Positions 37,942 through 46,983 of a DNA stretch of 64,000 nucleotides are shown here, in pieces. Every line of letters begins with the position of its first letter. Position 1 is the stretch's first letter. A model generated the notes under the pieces. It saw only the letters and a list, made by a program, of their open reading frames with translations, ran no database searches and was not told the DNA's origin. The DNA comes from Rugamonas brunnea (GTDB taxonomy: Bacteria; Pseudomonadota; Gammaproteobacteria; Burkholderiales; Burkholderiaceae_D), in contig NZ_JACEZT010000010.1 of the NCBI RefSeq assembly GCF_014042345.1, positions 124,001 to 188,000 on the forward strand. The letters run 5' to 3'. Both the position numbers and the translations under genes were made by a program.

Positions 37942-39492
37942 ATGGGGATGCCCACGATGGCTGCAATCCAATCAGGCAGAGGTCTCCCTGTCGCCAGGCG
38001 AGGCACCGCTGCGCCGTCGGTGCCGCGGCGATATGCCTGGAAGCGGAATCGTTCCTGCCAGCGCGGAGCGATCGCCATCATGTTCGCGCTCCTGACGATC
38101 GTGCTCATCGGATTCTTTGGCCTGGCATTGGACCTGGGACAAGTCTACAACCGGAGAATTGAATTAAGAAATATCGCGGCCGGCGCGGCACTGGCGGCGG
38201 CCAAGGAATTGAACGGCACCGCAGCTGGCGTCACGAAAGCGCTCACCAAGGCCGCAAGCATCACCAGCAAACTGAGCTATCAGTACAACCAGCAATCGCT
38301 CAGCTGGAACGATGCCGCCATCGCTTTCAGCAGCACTGCCGACGGCCCATGGCTGGATGCCGGCGCCGCACAAGGCGCGCCTGACGGCCTGCTCTTCGCG
38401 AAAGTCGACACCAGCGGCTTTGACGTGAGTGTCGGCACAGTCAACCTGTTGTTCATGAAGGTACTTTCCAGTGCCTTTGCAAGCACCACGACCGTCAACC
38501 AGACGATCGCAGGCCGTTCATCCATCCTGATCACGCCGCTGGCCATCTGCGCCTTGTCAACGACCCCAGCGGCTTCGCGATCCAACCCAGGTCCCCCCGC
38601 CAATACTGAACTGGTGGAATTCGGCTTCCGGCGTGGCGTCAGCTACGACCTGATGAATCTCAATCCGAACGGGACCACGGCGGAAAATTTCGTCATCGAT
38701 CCATTGGACCCGCCCGGCGTGCTTGGTGCTGCGTCCAACACATGGCCCGCAACCGTGGGTCCCTTCGTCTGTACCGGCGCCCTCGCGATACCCCGGGTAA
38801 TGGGTGGAACGATCACGGTCGGCCGTCCGTTTCCACTTGCCTCGCTGGTCAACCAGCTCAATGCGCGTTTCGATCAATACGTCGGCAACCAGTGCAGCCC
38901 CAACGGCGCGCCGCCCGATTCGAACGTCAAGTCCTATCCTTATACGGCGATACCCTGGATGACAACGATTCCCGGCCAACAAGGGGCACTCTCGACGACC
39001 AGCGGAAGTAAACTGTGGACCATCGCCGATCCCGCACCCGCGCCGGGAACCAACATTGCCCCCAACTATGGCCCATTGTGGGCCTATGCGCGCGCAGTCC
39101 CTTACTCCTCCTATACGACACAGGGTTCACCAGAGCCGGCAAGCGGGTACACGCCTTTCAGCACCAGCGCCTGGGCTGTCCTCTATAAGCCGGGGCAGCC
39201 CACGGCCAACGGCAACTATCCCGGCGGTGTGACCACGCCTTACAAAACCAGCAGCAGCGCCAATTTCCTGGCGCCATCCACGCAAAATGGGCCCGGCGTG
39301 GCGAACCGGCGCGTATTGAATGTTGCGCTACTCTCATGCCCGGTTGGCGGAGGCGCCACCACCACGGCAAATGTCATAGGGATAGGGAAGTTTTTCATGC
39401 TGGTGCCGGCTACCGCAACCAGCATCAACGCGGAATTTGCTGGTGCGGTTCCGGAACAATATCTGGGTGGCCAAGTGGAGTTAGTCCCATGA
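37942..39492 (+). CDS. TadG-like pilus-assembly/Flp-type membrane-anchored protein
   Basis: A 516-residue protein with one N-terminal hydrophobic helix in RGAIAIMFALLTIVLIGFFG followed by LALDLGQVYNRRIELRNIAA, the TadG/Flp prepilin-like N-terminus (DUF2134/TadG_N). The rest is a large Ser/Thr/Pro/Asn-rich extracytoplasmic region with several cysteines (for example LAICALST, FVCTGAL, NQCSPNG, LLSCPVG). GGGAGA precedes ATG 37942; 37948 is an alternative. It heads a three-gene run (4-bp overlap with the next gene). No von Willebrand domain is recognisable. Secondary codon choice looks more A/T-tolerant than in neighbours. Confidence 0.75.
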   Translation: MGMPTMAAIQSGRGLPVARRGTAAPSVPRRYAWKRNRSCQRGAIAIMFALLTIVLIGFFGLALDLGQVYNRRIELRNIAAGAALAAAKELNGTAAGVTKALTKAASITSKLSYQYNQQSLSWNDAAIAFSSTADGPWLDAGAAQGAPDGLLFAKVDTSGFDVSVGTVNLLFMKVLSSAFASTTTVNQTIAGRSSILITPLAICALSTTPAASRSNPGPPANTELVEFGFRRGVSYDLMNLNPNGTTAENFVIDPLDPPGVLGAASNTWPATVGPFVCTGALAIPRVMGGTITVGRPFPLASLVNQLNARFDQYVGNQCSPNGAPPDSNVKSYPYTAIPWMTTIPGQQGALSTTSGSKLWTIADPAPAPGTNIAPNYGPLWAYARAVPYSSYTTQGSPEPASGYTPFSTSAWAVLYKPGQPTANGNYPGGVTTPYKTSSSANFLAPSTQNGPGVANRRVLNVALLSCPVGGGATTTANVIGIGKFFMLVPATATSINAEFAGAVPEQYLGGQVELVP

Positions 39493-39962
39493 ATCACAGA
39501 ACAAATGCCAAACCGCATATCGAACGCGGTGTCGCAGCAGTGGAGTTTGCCATTATTCTGCCCATCTTTCTGCTCATGCTGGCGCTCCCGCTCTATTTCG
39601 GCAGGATATTGTGGCATTACACGGCTGCGCAAAAAGCTGCGTATGATGCGGCCCGCTATATCGCGTCCGTACCAAGGTCCGAGATGAAGGACCCGAACAA
39701 GATCGGCAAAGTCGTCGCATTGGCGAAAACCATCGTGGCGACGGAAACCGCAGAACTCAACTCTGGCTCAGTTCCTGTGGGGATTTCTGTTATTTGCGAT
39801 GGCCTTGAATGCTTGGGCCTCAATGTGCCAACAACCGTCACGGTAGGTGTTCAGGTGACCGTTGACGATATCTTCTTTCCAGCCATCACATCAGGCATGG
39901 CTGGTCTCAACAGCAGTAACTTACTCAATGCAAACATATCCTATGCGTACGTCGGCATTTAG
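39489..39962 (+). CDS. TadE-like pseudopilin protein
   Basis: A 157-residue protein with the TadE motif: RGVAAVEFAIILPIFLLMLA, where Glu at the fifth position of the hydrophobic helix and the preceding Gly mark the prepilin-peptidase-type processing site. The C-terminal part is short and contains one Cys pair (ICDGLEC). Its ATG overlaps the TGA of the upstream TadG-like gene (ATGA), implying translational coupling. Tad pilus minor pilins are processed by TadV-like peptidases; none is encoded here. Confidence 0.8.
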   Translation: MNHRTNAKPHIERGVAAVEFAIILPIFLLMLALPLYFGRILWHYTAAQKAAYDAARYIASVPRSEMKDPNKIGKVVALAKTIVATETAELNSGSVPVGISVICDGLECLGLNVPTTVTVGVQVTVDDIFFPAITSGMAGLNSSNLLNANISYAYVGI

Positions 39963-39973
39963 CGGGCATTGAC

Positions 39974-40552
39974 ATGGGCATGCAACGCCACAAGGGCGCT
40001 TACATTGTCGAGCTCGCGCTCGTCATCCCGCTGTTCTTGCTGCTTGTATTCGGCGTCCTTGAAATCTCGCGCGCAATGTACCTTTTCAACACGCTGGAAG
40101 ACGTCACGCGGCGCGTGGCCGACCTGGCCGCCAATACCAACTTCACAGACGAGAGCGCCAAGGACACGATACGTCAGATCGGCATCTATCGCACGACGCC
40201 GGGCAATTTAATGCTCGGCTCGCCGATCACCGATGCCCATATCCGCATCGACTACCTCGCCGCGGTGCGGGACAGCGACAACAACATCACGCTGACGGAG
40301 ATCCCCACCGGCTCCCTGCCGGCTTGCCCGGTCAAGAATCGGATCATCTGCATGAACGATCCACATGATCCAGGCTGCATACGGTTCGTCCGCGTCCGCA
40401 TGTGCGATCCGAACAATACCGGTGCTTGCACCCCCATTACCTACCAGACCATCGTGCCCTTGGTCGATCTGGCACTGACGATCCCCACAATGATGACCAT
40501 CACCCCGGCCGAGACACTGGGATTTACACCGGGCATGGCAACCTGTCCATAG
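39974..40552 (+). CDS. TadE-like pseudopilin protein
   Basis: A 192-residue protein with KGAYIVELALVIPLFLLLVF at the N-terminus, again with the Gly/Glu prepilin-like signature, followed by EISRAMYLFNTLEDVTRRVA. The exported domain has a cluster of cysteines (ACPVKNRIICMND, PGCIRF, MCDPNNTGAC) suggesting disulfides. It begins 12 bp after the previous TadE-like gene and ends the run. The function is presumably as a minor pilin or surface protein with the two upstream genes. Confidence 0.78.
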   Translation: MGMQRHKGAYIVELALVIPLFLLLVFGVLEISRAMYLFNTLEDVTRRVADLAANTNFTDESAKDTIRQIGIYRTTPGNLMLGSPITDAHIRIDYLAAVRDSDNNITLTEIPTGSLPACPVKNRIICMNDPHDPGCIRFVRVRMCDPNNTGACTPITYQTIVPLVDLALTIPTMMTITPAETLGFTPGMATCP

Positions 40553-40558
40553 AAATCT

Positions 40559-40580
40559 GCCCGGCGCCAGGAAGCCGGGC
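40559..40580. terminator. GC-rich hairpin between convergent genes
   Basis: GCCCGGC (40559-40565) and GCCGGGC (40574-40580) form a 7-bp stem with an 8-nt loop, 7 bp after the TadE-like stop and 36 bp from the ABC permease stop on the other strand. No T-run follows on either side, so terminator function is only suggested. Confidence 0.35.
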
Positions 40581-40615
40581 CCGGCGTGGATAGTGCTCCT
40601 CCGCCGGGCCTGCCG

Positions 40616-41497
40616 TCACATCCCCTGCTCGACGAATTGTGCCGGTCTCCATTTCAGCAGCTTGTCCTCCAGCGCCGTCAGCAGGTACTCCGCACCCAGC
40701 GCCACCACGGCCAACACGATCATCGCCGAGAACACACCCGCCGCGTTGAAGGTGCCTTGCGCAGTCGAAATCAGCAAACCGATGCCATGGCGCGCACCGA
40801 GGAATTCCCCCACCACCGCGCCGACCAGCGCAAAGCCGAAACTGACGTGCAGGCTGGCCAGAATCCAGCTCAAGGCCGATGGAAACACCACAGACATGGT
40901 CACCTGGCGCTTGCTCGCGCCCAGGATGTAGGCGTTGGCGATCATGTTGCGGTCCGCCTCGCGCACGCCCTGGAAGGCGTTGCCGAACACGACAAAAAAT
41001 ACCATCACCACCGCCAGCGCCACCTTCGACCCCATGCCCAAGCCAAACATGATGATGAAGATCGACCCCAGCACCACGCGCGGGATGGCGTTGGCCACCT
41101 TGATGTAGATGCTGAATACATCAGCCGCCAGTTTGTTGCGGCCCAGGACAACGCCACACAGCACACCGAGCAGGCTGCCGATCAGGAAGCCGAGCACGGT
41201 CTCCTCCATCGTCACGGCCAGCTCACTCCACAAGGGCCCTTGCGCGGTCCCTTCCGTCAGCCACACCACCAGTTGCGCGTAGATTGCGCTGGGTTGCGAG
41301 AAGAAGAATGGATCGAGCCAGCCCCACCGCACCGCGCCTTCCCAGGCCGCCAATCCCGCCACGGCCAGCGCCACCCGCAGGAAAATCACCGCGCGGCGAT
41401 AGTTCGCTGCGCGCTTCAGCGCCATGCGCTCCTCGGCAGTGACCGGAACTTCCGGTGCACCGTTAGTTTGTGTACTCATCGCTGCCCCCTGCATCAT
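40616..41497 (-). CDS. ABC transporter permease, NitT/TauT (SsuC) type
   Basis: A 293-residue inner-membrane permease with six hydrophobic segments and the EAA-like loop GASKRQVTMSVVFPSALSWI that docks onto the ATPase. WEGAVRWGWLDPFFFSQPSA at the start is typical of the nitrate/sulfonate/taurine group. Start ATG 41495-41497 overlaps the ATPase stop (ATGA), favoured over MSTQTNG at 41479. It is the last gene of the operon binding protein - ATPase - permease. The substrate may be a sulfonate, a pyrimidine precursor or an aromatic acid. Confidence 0.9.
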   Translation of the reverse strand: MMQGAAMSTQTNGAPEVPVTAEERMALKRAANYRRAVIFLRVALAVAGLAAWEGAVRWGWLDPFFFSQPSAIYAQLVVWLTEGTAQGPLWSELAVTMEETVLGFLIGSLLGVLCGVVLGRNKLAADVFSIYIKVANAIPRVVLGSIFIIMFGLGMGSKVALAVVMVFFVVFGNAFQGVREADRNMIANAYILGASKRQVTMSVVFPSALSWILASLHVSFGFALVGAVVGEFLGARHGIGLLISTAQGTFNAAGVFSAMIVLAVVALGAEYLLTALEDKLLKWRPAQFVEQGM

Positions 41498-42270
41498 ATT
41501 TGCACCTCGTCCTTCAAATCCGTCCATATCTTCTTCGACAAGTGGACAAATTCGTCCGAGTAGCGCGCTTCCGACACATGGCGCGGCCGTGCCAGCGGAA
41601 TCTCATGGCTGCTCTTGACCGAGCCCGGCCCCTTGGACAGCACGATGACGCGGTCGGCCAGTGCAATCGCCTCGTCGATGTCGTGCGTGACGAAGACCAC
41701 CGAAGCCTTCTTTTCCGACCACAGCCCCAGTAGTTCTTCCTGCATCAGGGCACGCGTCTGCACGTCCAGCGCGGAGAAAGGTTCATCCATCAACAGGATT
41801 TTCGGCTCGTTGATGAAGGTCTGCGCCAGGGCGACGCGCTTGCGCATGCCGCCCGACAACTGGTGCGGATAGTGGTGTTCGAAGCCCGCCAGGCCAACCC
41901 GGCGCACCCATTCAGCCGCCATCTCCCTCGCGAGCTTGAGGTCCTTGCCACGGAACACAGGGCCCATCGCCACATTATCGAGCACGCTTTTCCAGGGAAA
42001 GACGGCATCGGCCTGGAACACGAAGCCGATGTTGGGATCGATCCCGGTGACCGGTTTGCCGAACACCTTGACGCTGCCCGAGGACGGCGGATTCAGGCCG
42101 GTGATCATGCCCAGCGTGGTCGACTTGCCGCAGCCAGTCGGGCCAACGATGGCGCAGAAATCGCCTTCATTGACCGTGAGACTGAAATCGCGCAAGGCCA
42201 GCGTCACCTTGCCCTGCGGGCTGACGAACTTTCGGCTGACATTATTCAGTTCGATCGCGGCATTCTTCAT
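41494..42270 (-). CDS. ABC transporter ATP-binding protein, NitT/TauT (SsuB) type
   Basis: A 258-residue ATPase: Walker A GPTGCGKSTTLG (about residues 41-52), Q-loop, signature LSGGMRKRVALAQTFI and Walker B ILLMDEPFSALD, then the switch histidine VFVTHDIDEAI. The start overlaps the binding-protein stop by one base (TAATG) and the end overlaps the permease start, so translation of the three genes is coupled. Length is typical for TauB/SsuB proteins. Confidence 0.92.
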   Translation of the reverse strand: MKNAAIELNNVSRKFVSPQGKVTLALRDFSLTVNEGDFCAIVGPTGCGKSTTLGMITGLNPPSSGSVKVFGKPVTGIDPNIGFVFQADAVFPWKSVLDNVAMGPVFRGKDLKLAREMAAEWVRRVGLAGFEHHYPHQLSGGMRKRVALAQTFINEPKILLMDEPFSALDVQTRALMQEELLGLWSEKKASVVFVTHDIDEAIALADRVIVLSKGPGSVKSSHEIPLARPRHVSEARYSDEFVHLSKKIWTDLKDEVQI

Positions 42271-43262
42271 TATTTTGCGGCTTTCACGAACTCGGTGGTG
42301 TAGGTGCTGGCCAGGTTGATCGTCTTGCCCTGCACGGCCTTGTCGAACCCGTTCAATACCTGCAGCACGGTGGCAGGACCATGCTCGGGCATCACGCCAT
42401 CGGCGGTGAACATCTGCTTGCCCGCCTCCAGCGCGTCGATGTACATCTGCTTGTTGGCGGCGTAGTAGTCAGGCGGCAGCTTCTCGGTGATTTCCTTGGC
42501 GCTGTGGGTGTTGATGTATTTGAGCGTCTTGACGAACGCATTGACGATCTTTTGGACTTGCGGCTTGTGCGAATTGACCCAGGCCGTGGACATGTACAGG
42601 CAGGCTGCCGGGTACGGGCCGCCCAGCGCGGCCTCGGTGCTTTTGGACGTGCGCAGGTCGACCAGCACGGTGGCGGCGCCGGTCGACGTCAGGCGCGAGA
42701 TGGTCGGCTCGGTGGTCATGCCGGCGTCGATCTTGCCCTGGCCCATGGCCGCGATAAAGCTGGAGCCCGCCCCCACCGGCAAGGTGGTGAATTCGCTGTT
42801 CTTGACGTTGGCCTTGGCGGCCAGGAACTGGGTCAGGAAATTGGTGGAGGAACCAAGGCCGGTCACACCGAGCGTCTTGCCCTTGAAATCGGCCGGCGAC
42901 TTGATCCGCGCACCCGCCGCTTTCGACACCAGGATCACTTCGCCCGGCGCCTGGCTGAATTGCACCACGGACTGCACCAGCTTGCCGCGCGCCTGCAAGT
43001 CCAGCGTATGATCGTAGAAGCCGACCACGCCCTGCGCCGCGCCCGACAGCATCTCGGTCTCGGCATTGACCCCGGCCGGTTCGCTCAGCAATTCAATATC
43101 CAGCCCGGTTTCCTTCAAATAACCCAACTGCTCGGCCAGTTTGGCCGGAAGGTAGATCTGCTTTTCCATCCCACCGACCATGATGGTGATCTTGTCGGCG
43201 GCGTAGCTGTTCAGGCCAAGCATCATCAGTGCGGCGGCCAGGGTTTTGTGGGTGCGCTTCAT
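42270..43262 (-). CDS. ABC transporter substrate-binding protein, NitT/TauT (SsuA/THI5-like) type
   Basis: A 330-residue periplasmic protein: signal peptide 1-21 (ending SYAAD), then ITIMVGGMEKQIYLPAKLAE and GYLKETGLDIELLSEPAGVN, the usual start of the NMT1/THI5-like family. ADFKGKTLGVTGLGSSTNFL is the ligand-site segment. GGAGACAGT precedes the ATG. It is the first gene of the ABC operon; a coiled-coil porin gene lies 75 bp upstream on the same strand and could be co-transcribed. Ligand unknown. Confidence 0.9.
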   Translation of the reverse strand: MKRTHKTLAAALMMLGLNSYAADKITIMVGGMEKQIYLPAKLAEQLGYLKETGLDIELLSEPAGVNAETEMLSGAAQGVVGFYDHTLDLQARGKLVQSVVQFSQAPGEVILVSKAAGARIKSPADFKGKTLGVTGLGSSTNFLTQFLAAKANVKNSEFTTLPVGAGSSFIAAMGQGKIDAGMTTEPTISRLTSTGAATVLVDLRTSKSTEAALGGPYPAACLYMSTAWVNSHKPQVQKIVNAFVKTLKYINTHSAKEITEKLPPDYYAANKQMYIDALEAGKQMFTADGVMPEHGPATVLQVLNGFDKAVQGKTINLASTYTTEFVKAAK

Positions 43263-43337
43263 ACTGTCTCCATTGTTGTCGTTATCATCAGGCGCCGCTC
43301 TTGCCGGCGGCTGCCTGTCTTGTGCATTTATACCCGA

Positions 43338-44705
43338 TCAGAACTTGAAGCGCATCCCCACGGCAGCCTCATTCTGCGAGTTGAAGCCGTTGGCCTGCGA
43401 GGCCTTGTAGGTGCCGTCGGTGCTCAAGTGGTCCAGCGCCAGGTACAGTTCGGTGCGCTTGTCGAAGTGGTAGAACACCGAGCCATACCAGGTCTTGCGC
43501 TTGCCGGTGCCGGTGGCGACCACGTCGGCGGTGCTGGAGAACGCGTTCATCACGTAGCCTTTCCCGTTGAGGCCGGCGTTGTCGGCGTTCATGGTCTGCC
43601 AGCCCAGCTGGTAATCGAACTTGCCGCCCGGGGTGAACTTGGCCGAGACGGTATAGGCCTTGTCGCTGCGGTTGCCGATCGTAACCGGCTGGTCGGCCTT
43701 GTAGTTGAAATAGCCCGCGTTCAGGCGCACCAGTTTGCTGAGCTGGTAGTTGCCACCGAACGAATACGAGGTGTGGGTATAACCGTCGACGCTGGCCGTG
43801 TTGTAGTAGGCCGAAGCATTGAAGTTGCCGCCGTTGTAGGCCACGCCCGCTGCCTTGGTGCTGCCGTCGTTGGTGTCGCCCGGGGTGCCGCCGACCTGGT
43901 AGGCCAGGCCGACGACCCACTTGCCCATTTCCTTTTTCCAGACGATGCCCTTGTCGTAACGGGTGCCGGTGGCGCTGCCCGAGTAGAAGATCAGCTGCTT
44001 GAAGTTGTTGTTGTTGGTGTAGCCGCCCTCGCTCAAGGTCATGCGCGCGCTACCGTAAGCGTCGCCATAAATCTTGGAGAATTCGCGCGGCAGCGTGTTC
44101 TGGCGGCCGAAGGTCAGCTTGCCGAGGGACGCGCTTTCCACCCCCAGCCAGGCGTCGCGGTTGAACAGCACACCCGGCGTATCCATGTTCCCAGTGGGGA
44201 GTTCGTACTCGCTTTCCAGCTTGAAGATAGCCTTCAGGCCGTCCGTATCGTTCAGCGCATGCTCACCTTCCAGGCCCCACCGGTTGCCGCTGAAATAGGC
44301 CACCGACATGTCGTTCTGGGTATCGCCGGCCTTATCGGCGTTGTTCTTGCGGCTCATGCTGAGGTCGATGAGGCCATACAGGCGGATCATGTCGCCGCCG
44401 CTCTTGTACACCAACCCGCCGCCGGTGGATTTCTCGGCATTGAAACTGTGGTCCGACTGGGCACCCTTGGCAACTTGTGCCGATTCAGCGGCGGATCGCT
44501 CGGCTTGCTTAGCCTCGGCGGTTGCCTGCTGGATTTGCATCAGTGCATCCTGAGCCTGCTGCGCGGCCTTCTGCGCGTCCGCTGCCGCTTTCTGGGCCTG
44601 CGCCAGTGCCTGCTGCAATTCCTGCACGGACTGCGTCTGGGCCCCGGCCTGCGTCCATACCGCCATCGTGCCCAGAATCGCCACTGCCATCAGCTTCTTC
44701 TTCAT
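43338..44705 (-). CDS. Porin with N-terminal coiled-coil extension
   Basis: A 455-residue outer-membrane protein. Signal peptide 1-22 (KKKLMAVAILGTMAVWTQAG), then about 50 residues rich in Gln/Ala with heptad-like spacing (QELQQALAQAQKAAADAQKA and onwards), then the porin barrel from about 85 (GGDMIRLYGLIDLSMSRKNN) to the final VGMRFKF. The helical extension is absent from the porins at 12762 and 56981 and could trimerise or anchor the protein to the cell wall. GAGGAGACAAGAA precedes the ATG at 44703-44705. It sits between the ABC operon and the two-component genes and is probably their regulated outer-membrane entry pore. Confidence 0.88.
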   Translation of the reverse strand: MKKKLMAVAILGTMAVWTQAGAQTQSVQELQQALAQAQKAAADAQKAAQQAQDALMQIQQATAEAKQAERSAAESAQVAKGAQSDHSFNAEKSTGGGLVYKSGGDMIRLYGLIDLSMSRKNNADKAGDTQNDMSVAYFSGNRWGLEGEHALNDTDGLKAIFKLESEYELPTGNMDTPGVLFNRDAWLGVESASLGKLTFGRQNTLPREFSKIYGDAYGSARMTLSEGGYTNNNNFKQLIFYSGSATGTRYDKGIVWKKEMGKWVVGLAYQVGGTPGDTNDGSTKAAGVAYNGGNFNASAYYNTASVDGYTHTSYSFGGNYQLSKLVRLNAGYFNYKADQPVTIGNRSDKAYTVSAKFTPGGKFDYQLGWQTMNADNAGLNGKGYVMNAFSSTADVVATGTGKRKTWYGSVFYHFDKRTELYLALDHLSTDGTYKASQANGFNSQNEAAVGMRFKF

Positions 44706-44854
44706 TTCTTGTCTCCTCGTTATTGGATGGTTGTACCAAGGTACGAGGCCACTGTAGGGGGCCAAAGCCTACTAAATGCCTACAGTCATTTTTTGCTGTG
44801 GTGAAAATATAACGAGGCCTTGCTGTCCGAGACGAGAGCAACGATGATGTGGAA

Positions 44855-45532
44855 ATGAAATTACTATTAGTCGAAGACAATCGGGAACTCTCGTCCTGGC
44901 TGACGCGCCTGCTGGACCAGTCCGGCTACGCGGTGGAGCAAGCCTTTACCGGCGATCAGGCCGACACCTTGCTGCGCACCCAGTCCTATGACGCCGTCCT
45001 GCTGGACCTGACCCTGCCCGGACTGAACGGGCAGACGCTGCTGCGCCGCTTGCGCGCCAAGGACAATGGCGTGCCGGTCCTCATCATCAGTGCCCAAGAC
45101 AGCCTGCAGGACATCGTTGAACACCTGAACCTGGGCGCCGACGACTACCTGGCTAAGCCTTTCGATATCGAGGAACTGGAAGCGCGCCTGCGCAGTCTGC
45201 TGCGGCGCGCCAGCGGCAAGGCCAATCCCGTCTTCACCTGCTGCGAACTGAGCTTCGACAGCAATTCCAAGATCTTCCGCAGCCATGGCCGCGAGCTCAA
45301 CCTGACCCCACGCGAACACGCGGTGCTGGAAGCGCTGATCCGCCGTACCGGCAAAACCGTCTCCAAGAAAGACCTGGCCGACAACCTGGTCACGCTGAAC
45401 GACATGGTGTCTCCCAAGGCGCTCGAAGTGTATATTGTGCGGCTGCGCAAGAAGCTGGAGGACAGCGGCGCCCAGATCATTACCTTGCGCGGCCTGGGCT
45501 ATATGCTGAGCCATGTCCCGGAACAGGCCTGA
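44855..45532 (+). CDS. OmpR-family response regulator, TctD-like
   Basis: A 225-residue response regulator. Receiver domain (1-115) with acidic pocket VEDN, phosphorylation site D51 in VLLDLTLPGLNG, and K in YLAKPF. C-terminal winged helix (about 130-220) with ELNLTPREHAVLEALIRRTG and VYIVRLRKKLEDSGAQIITL. ATG 44855 is preferred; an in-frame GTG two codons upstream is possible. It is divergent from the porin gene and separated by 149 bp, and its kinase gene follows 3 bp later. The TctD-type assignment and neighbouring transporter suggest control of uptake of an organic acid or related compound. Confidence 0.9.
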   Translation: MKLLLVEDNRELSSWLTRLLDQSGYAVEQAFTGDQADTLLRTQSYDAVLLDLTLPGLNGQTLLRRLRAKDNGVPVLIISAQDSLQDIVEHLNLGADDYLAKPFDIEELEARLRSLLRRASGKANPVFTCCELSFDSNSKIFRSHGRELNLTPREHAVLEALIRRTGKTVSKKDLADNLVTLNDMVSPKALEVYIVRLRKKLEDSGAQIITLRGLGYMLSHVPEQA

Positions 45533-45535
45533 TCC

Positions 45536-46924
45536 ATGCGCAGCCTGAAAGCGCGGCTGGCGTTATGGGTGTTCCTGCCCACGGCCCTGATTTCGGCCGT
45601 CGACCTGGCCGTCACCTACCGCAACACGGAACGCGTGGCGACCCGGGTGCAACAGCAGTTGCTGAAAGGCTCAGCCAGGATCATCTCCGAGCAATTGAGC
45701 GCGGCCGACGGCGCCTACGAGATCAACATCCCGCCCGCGGCCTTTGAGCTGTTTGCCGATGAACATGAGGATCTGGTCTACTATGCAGTCCGCACCCGCA
45801 ATGGAAAACTAATCGCTGGCAATGATGATTTGCCGGCGCCGCCGCGCGCGTTGCAGGCGGAGCAGGAACGGTACTTCCTCGCCACCATGCGCGGCGAGGC
45901 CGTGCGCGTGATCGCCTATGCCCACGCGCTCCCCAGCCCGGGCAATGACGACTACATCGTCACGGAAGTCGCGCAGACCCTGCGTGGCCACCAGGCCTTC
46001 ACACGGGACCTCTTCTGGCTGACCATGCGCGAACATCTGCTATTGCTCGCACTGGTACTGATCGCGCTCGTGATCGCCTTGCGCTGGACACTGCAGCCAC
46101 TGGACAGCCTGGGCCGGGCGCTCGCGCGGCGCCAGCCCGGCGCCCTGGTCAAGCTCGACATCGACACTATGCCCCAGGAGCTGGCACCGCTGGTCGGCGC
46201 GATGAACGACTATGTCACACGCCTGGACCGCACGCTGACCTCGTATGAACACTTCATCGCCAACACGGCCCATCATTTGCGCACCTCCTTCGCCATTCTG
46301 ATCTCGCAGCTGAACTTCGGCATGCGCAGCGCCGCTGTCGATCCGGAACAGAAGAAATTGCTGACCGCCATCCTCAAGACCACGCAACAGGGGAGCAAGG
46401 TGATCAATCAACTGTTAATGCTGGCGACGGTGGAACAGGTGCGCCAGCACGTGCAGCAACGTCCGGTCGCGTCCGTCGTCGTGCTGGACGAACTGGCGAC
46501 TTCCATGATCGAGGAACTCGCGCCACTGGCCCAGAAGAAAAACGTGGAGCTGGGCCTGGAACGGGAGGACGAACCGCTGTCGGTCTATGCGCCGCCGAGC
46601 ATGCTGCGCGAACTGTTGTTCAACCTGGTCGACAATGCCATCAAACACATGGCAGCGCCTGGCGCGGTCAGCATTGCCTTGTCGCGGCAGCCGCCGCACG
46701 CCGTCATCCTGATCACCGACAACGGCCCCGGCATCGCTCCCGAGGTTCGGGAAAAGGTGTTCGAACGCTTCTTCCGCCTGAACGAGGCCACGCCGGACAG
46801 CTCCGGCCTTGGCCTGGCCATCGTGAAGGAAATCTGCGAATTGCTCAATGGAAGCGTATGCTTGCGCACACCGCCAGACGGGGCAGGCCTGCAGGTCGAG
46901 GTACGCTTGCCACTGCACGCCTGA
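45536..46924 (+). CDS. Sensor histidine kinase, TctE-like, with atypical H-box
   Basis: A 462-residue inner-membrane kinase: TM1 (about 8-28), periplasmic 2CSK_N-type sensor (about 30-160), TM2 (about 168-188, LLLLALVLIALVIALRW), HAMP-like linker, dimerisation/H-box at FIANTAHHLRTSFAILISQL, then ATPase domain with N-box FNLVDNAIKH, G1 DNGPGI, F-box and G2 GLGLAI. The phosphorylatable residue should be His246. Positions usually Glu/Gln and Pro in the H-box (HELRTPL) are His and Ser here. Gene starts 3 bp after the regulator stop. The stimulus is unknown. Confidence 0.88.
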   Translation: MRSLKARLALWVFLPTALISAVDLAVTYRNTERVATRVQQQLLKGSARIISEQLSAADGAYEINIPPAAFELFADEHEDLVYYAVRTRNGKLIAGNDDLPAPPRALQAEQERYFLATMRGEAVRVIAYAHALPSPGNDDYIVTEVAQTLRGHQAFTRDLFWLTMREHLLLLALVLIALVIALRWTLQPLDSLGRALARRQPGALVKLDIDTMPQELAPLVGAMNDYVTRLDRTLTSYEHFIANTAHHLRTSFAILISQLNFGMRSAAVDPEQKKLLTAILKTTQQGSKVINQLLMLATVEQVRQHVQQRPVASVVVLDELATSMIEELAPLAQKKNVELGLEREDEPLSVYAPPSMLRELLFNLVDNAIKHMAAPGAVSIALSRQPPHAVILITDNGPGIAPEVREKVFERFFRLNEATPDSSGLGLAIVKEICELLNGSVCLRTPPDGAGLQVEVRLPLHA

Positions 46925-46983
46925 GGAACCATCGCACATTCAGTCCCAACAACACTTGCCGGTCAGGACAGCGACACGGAAGC

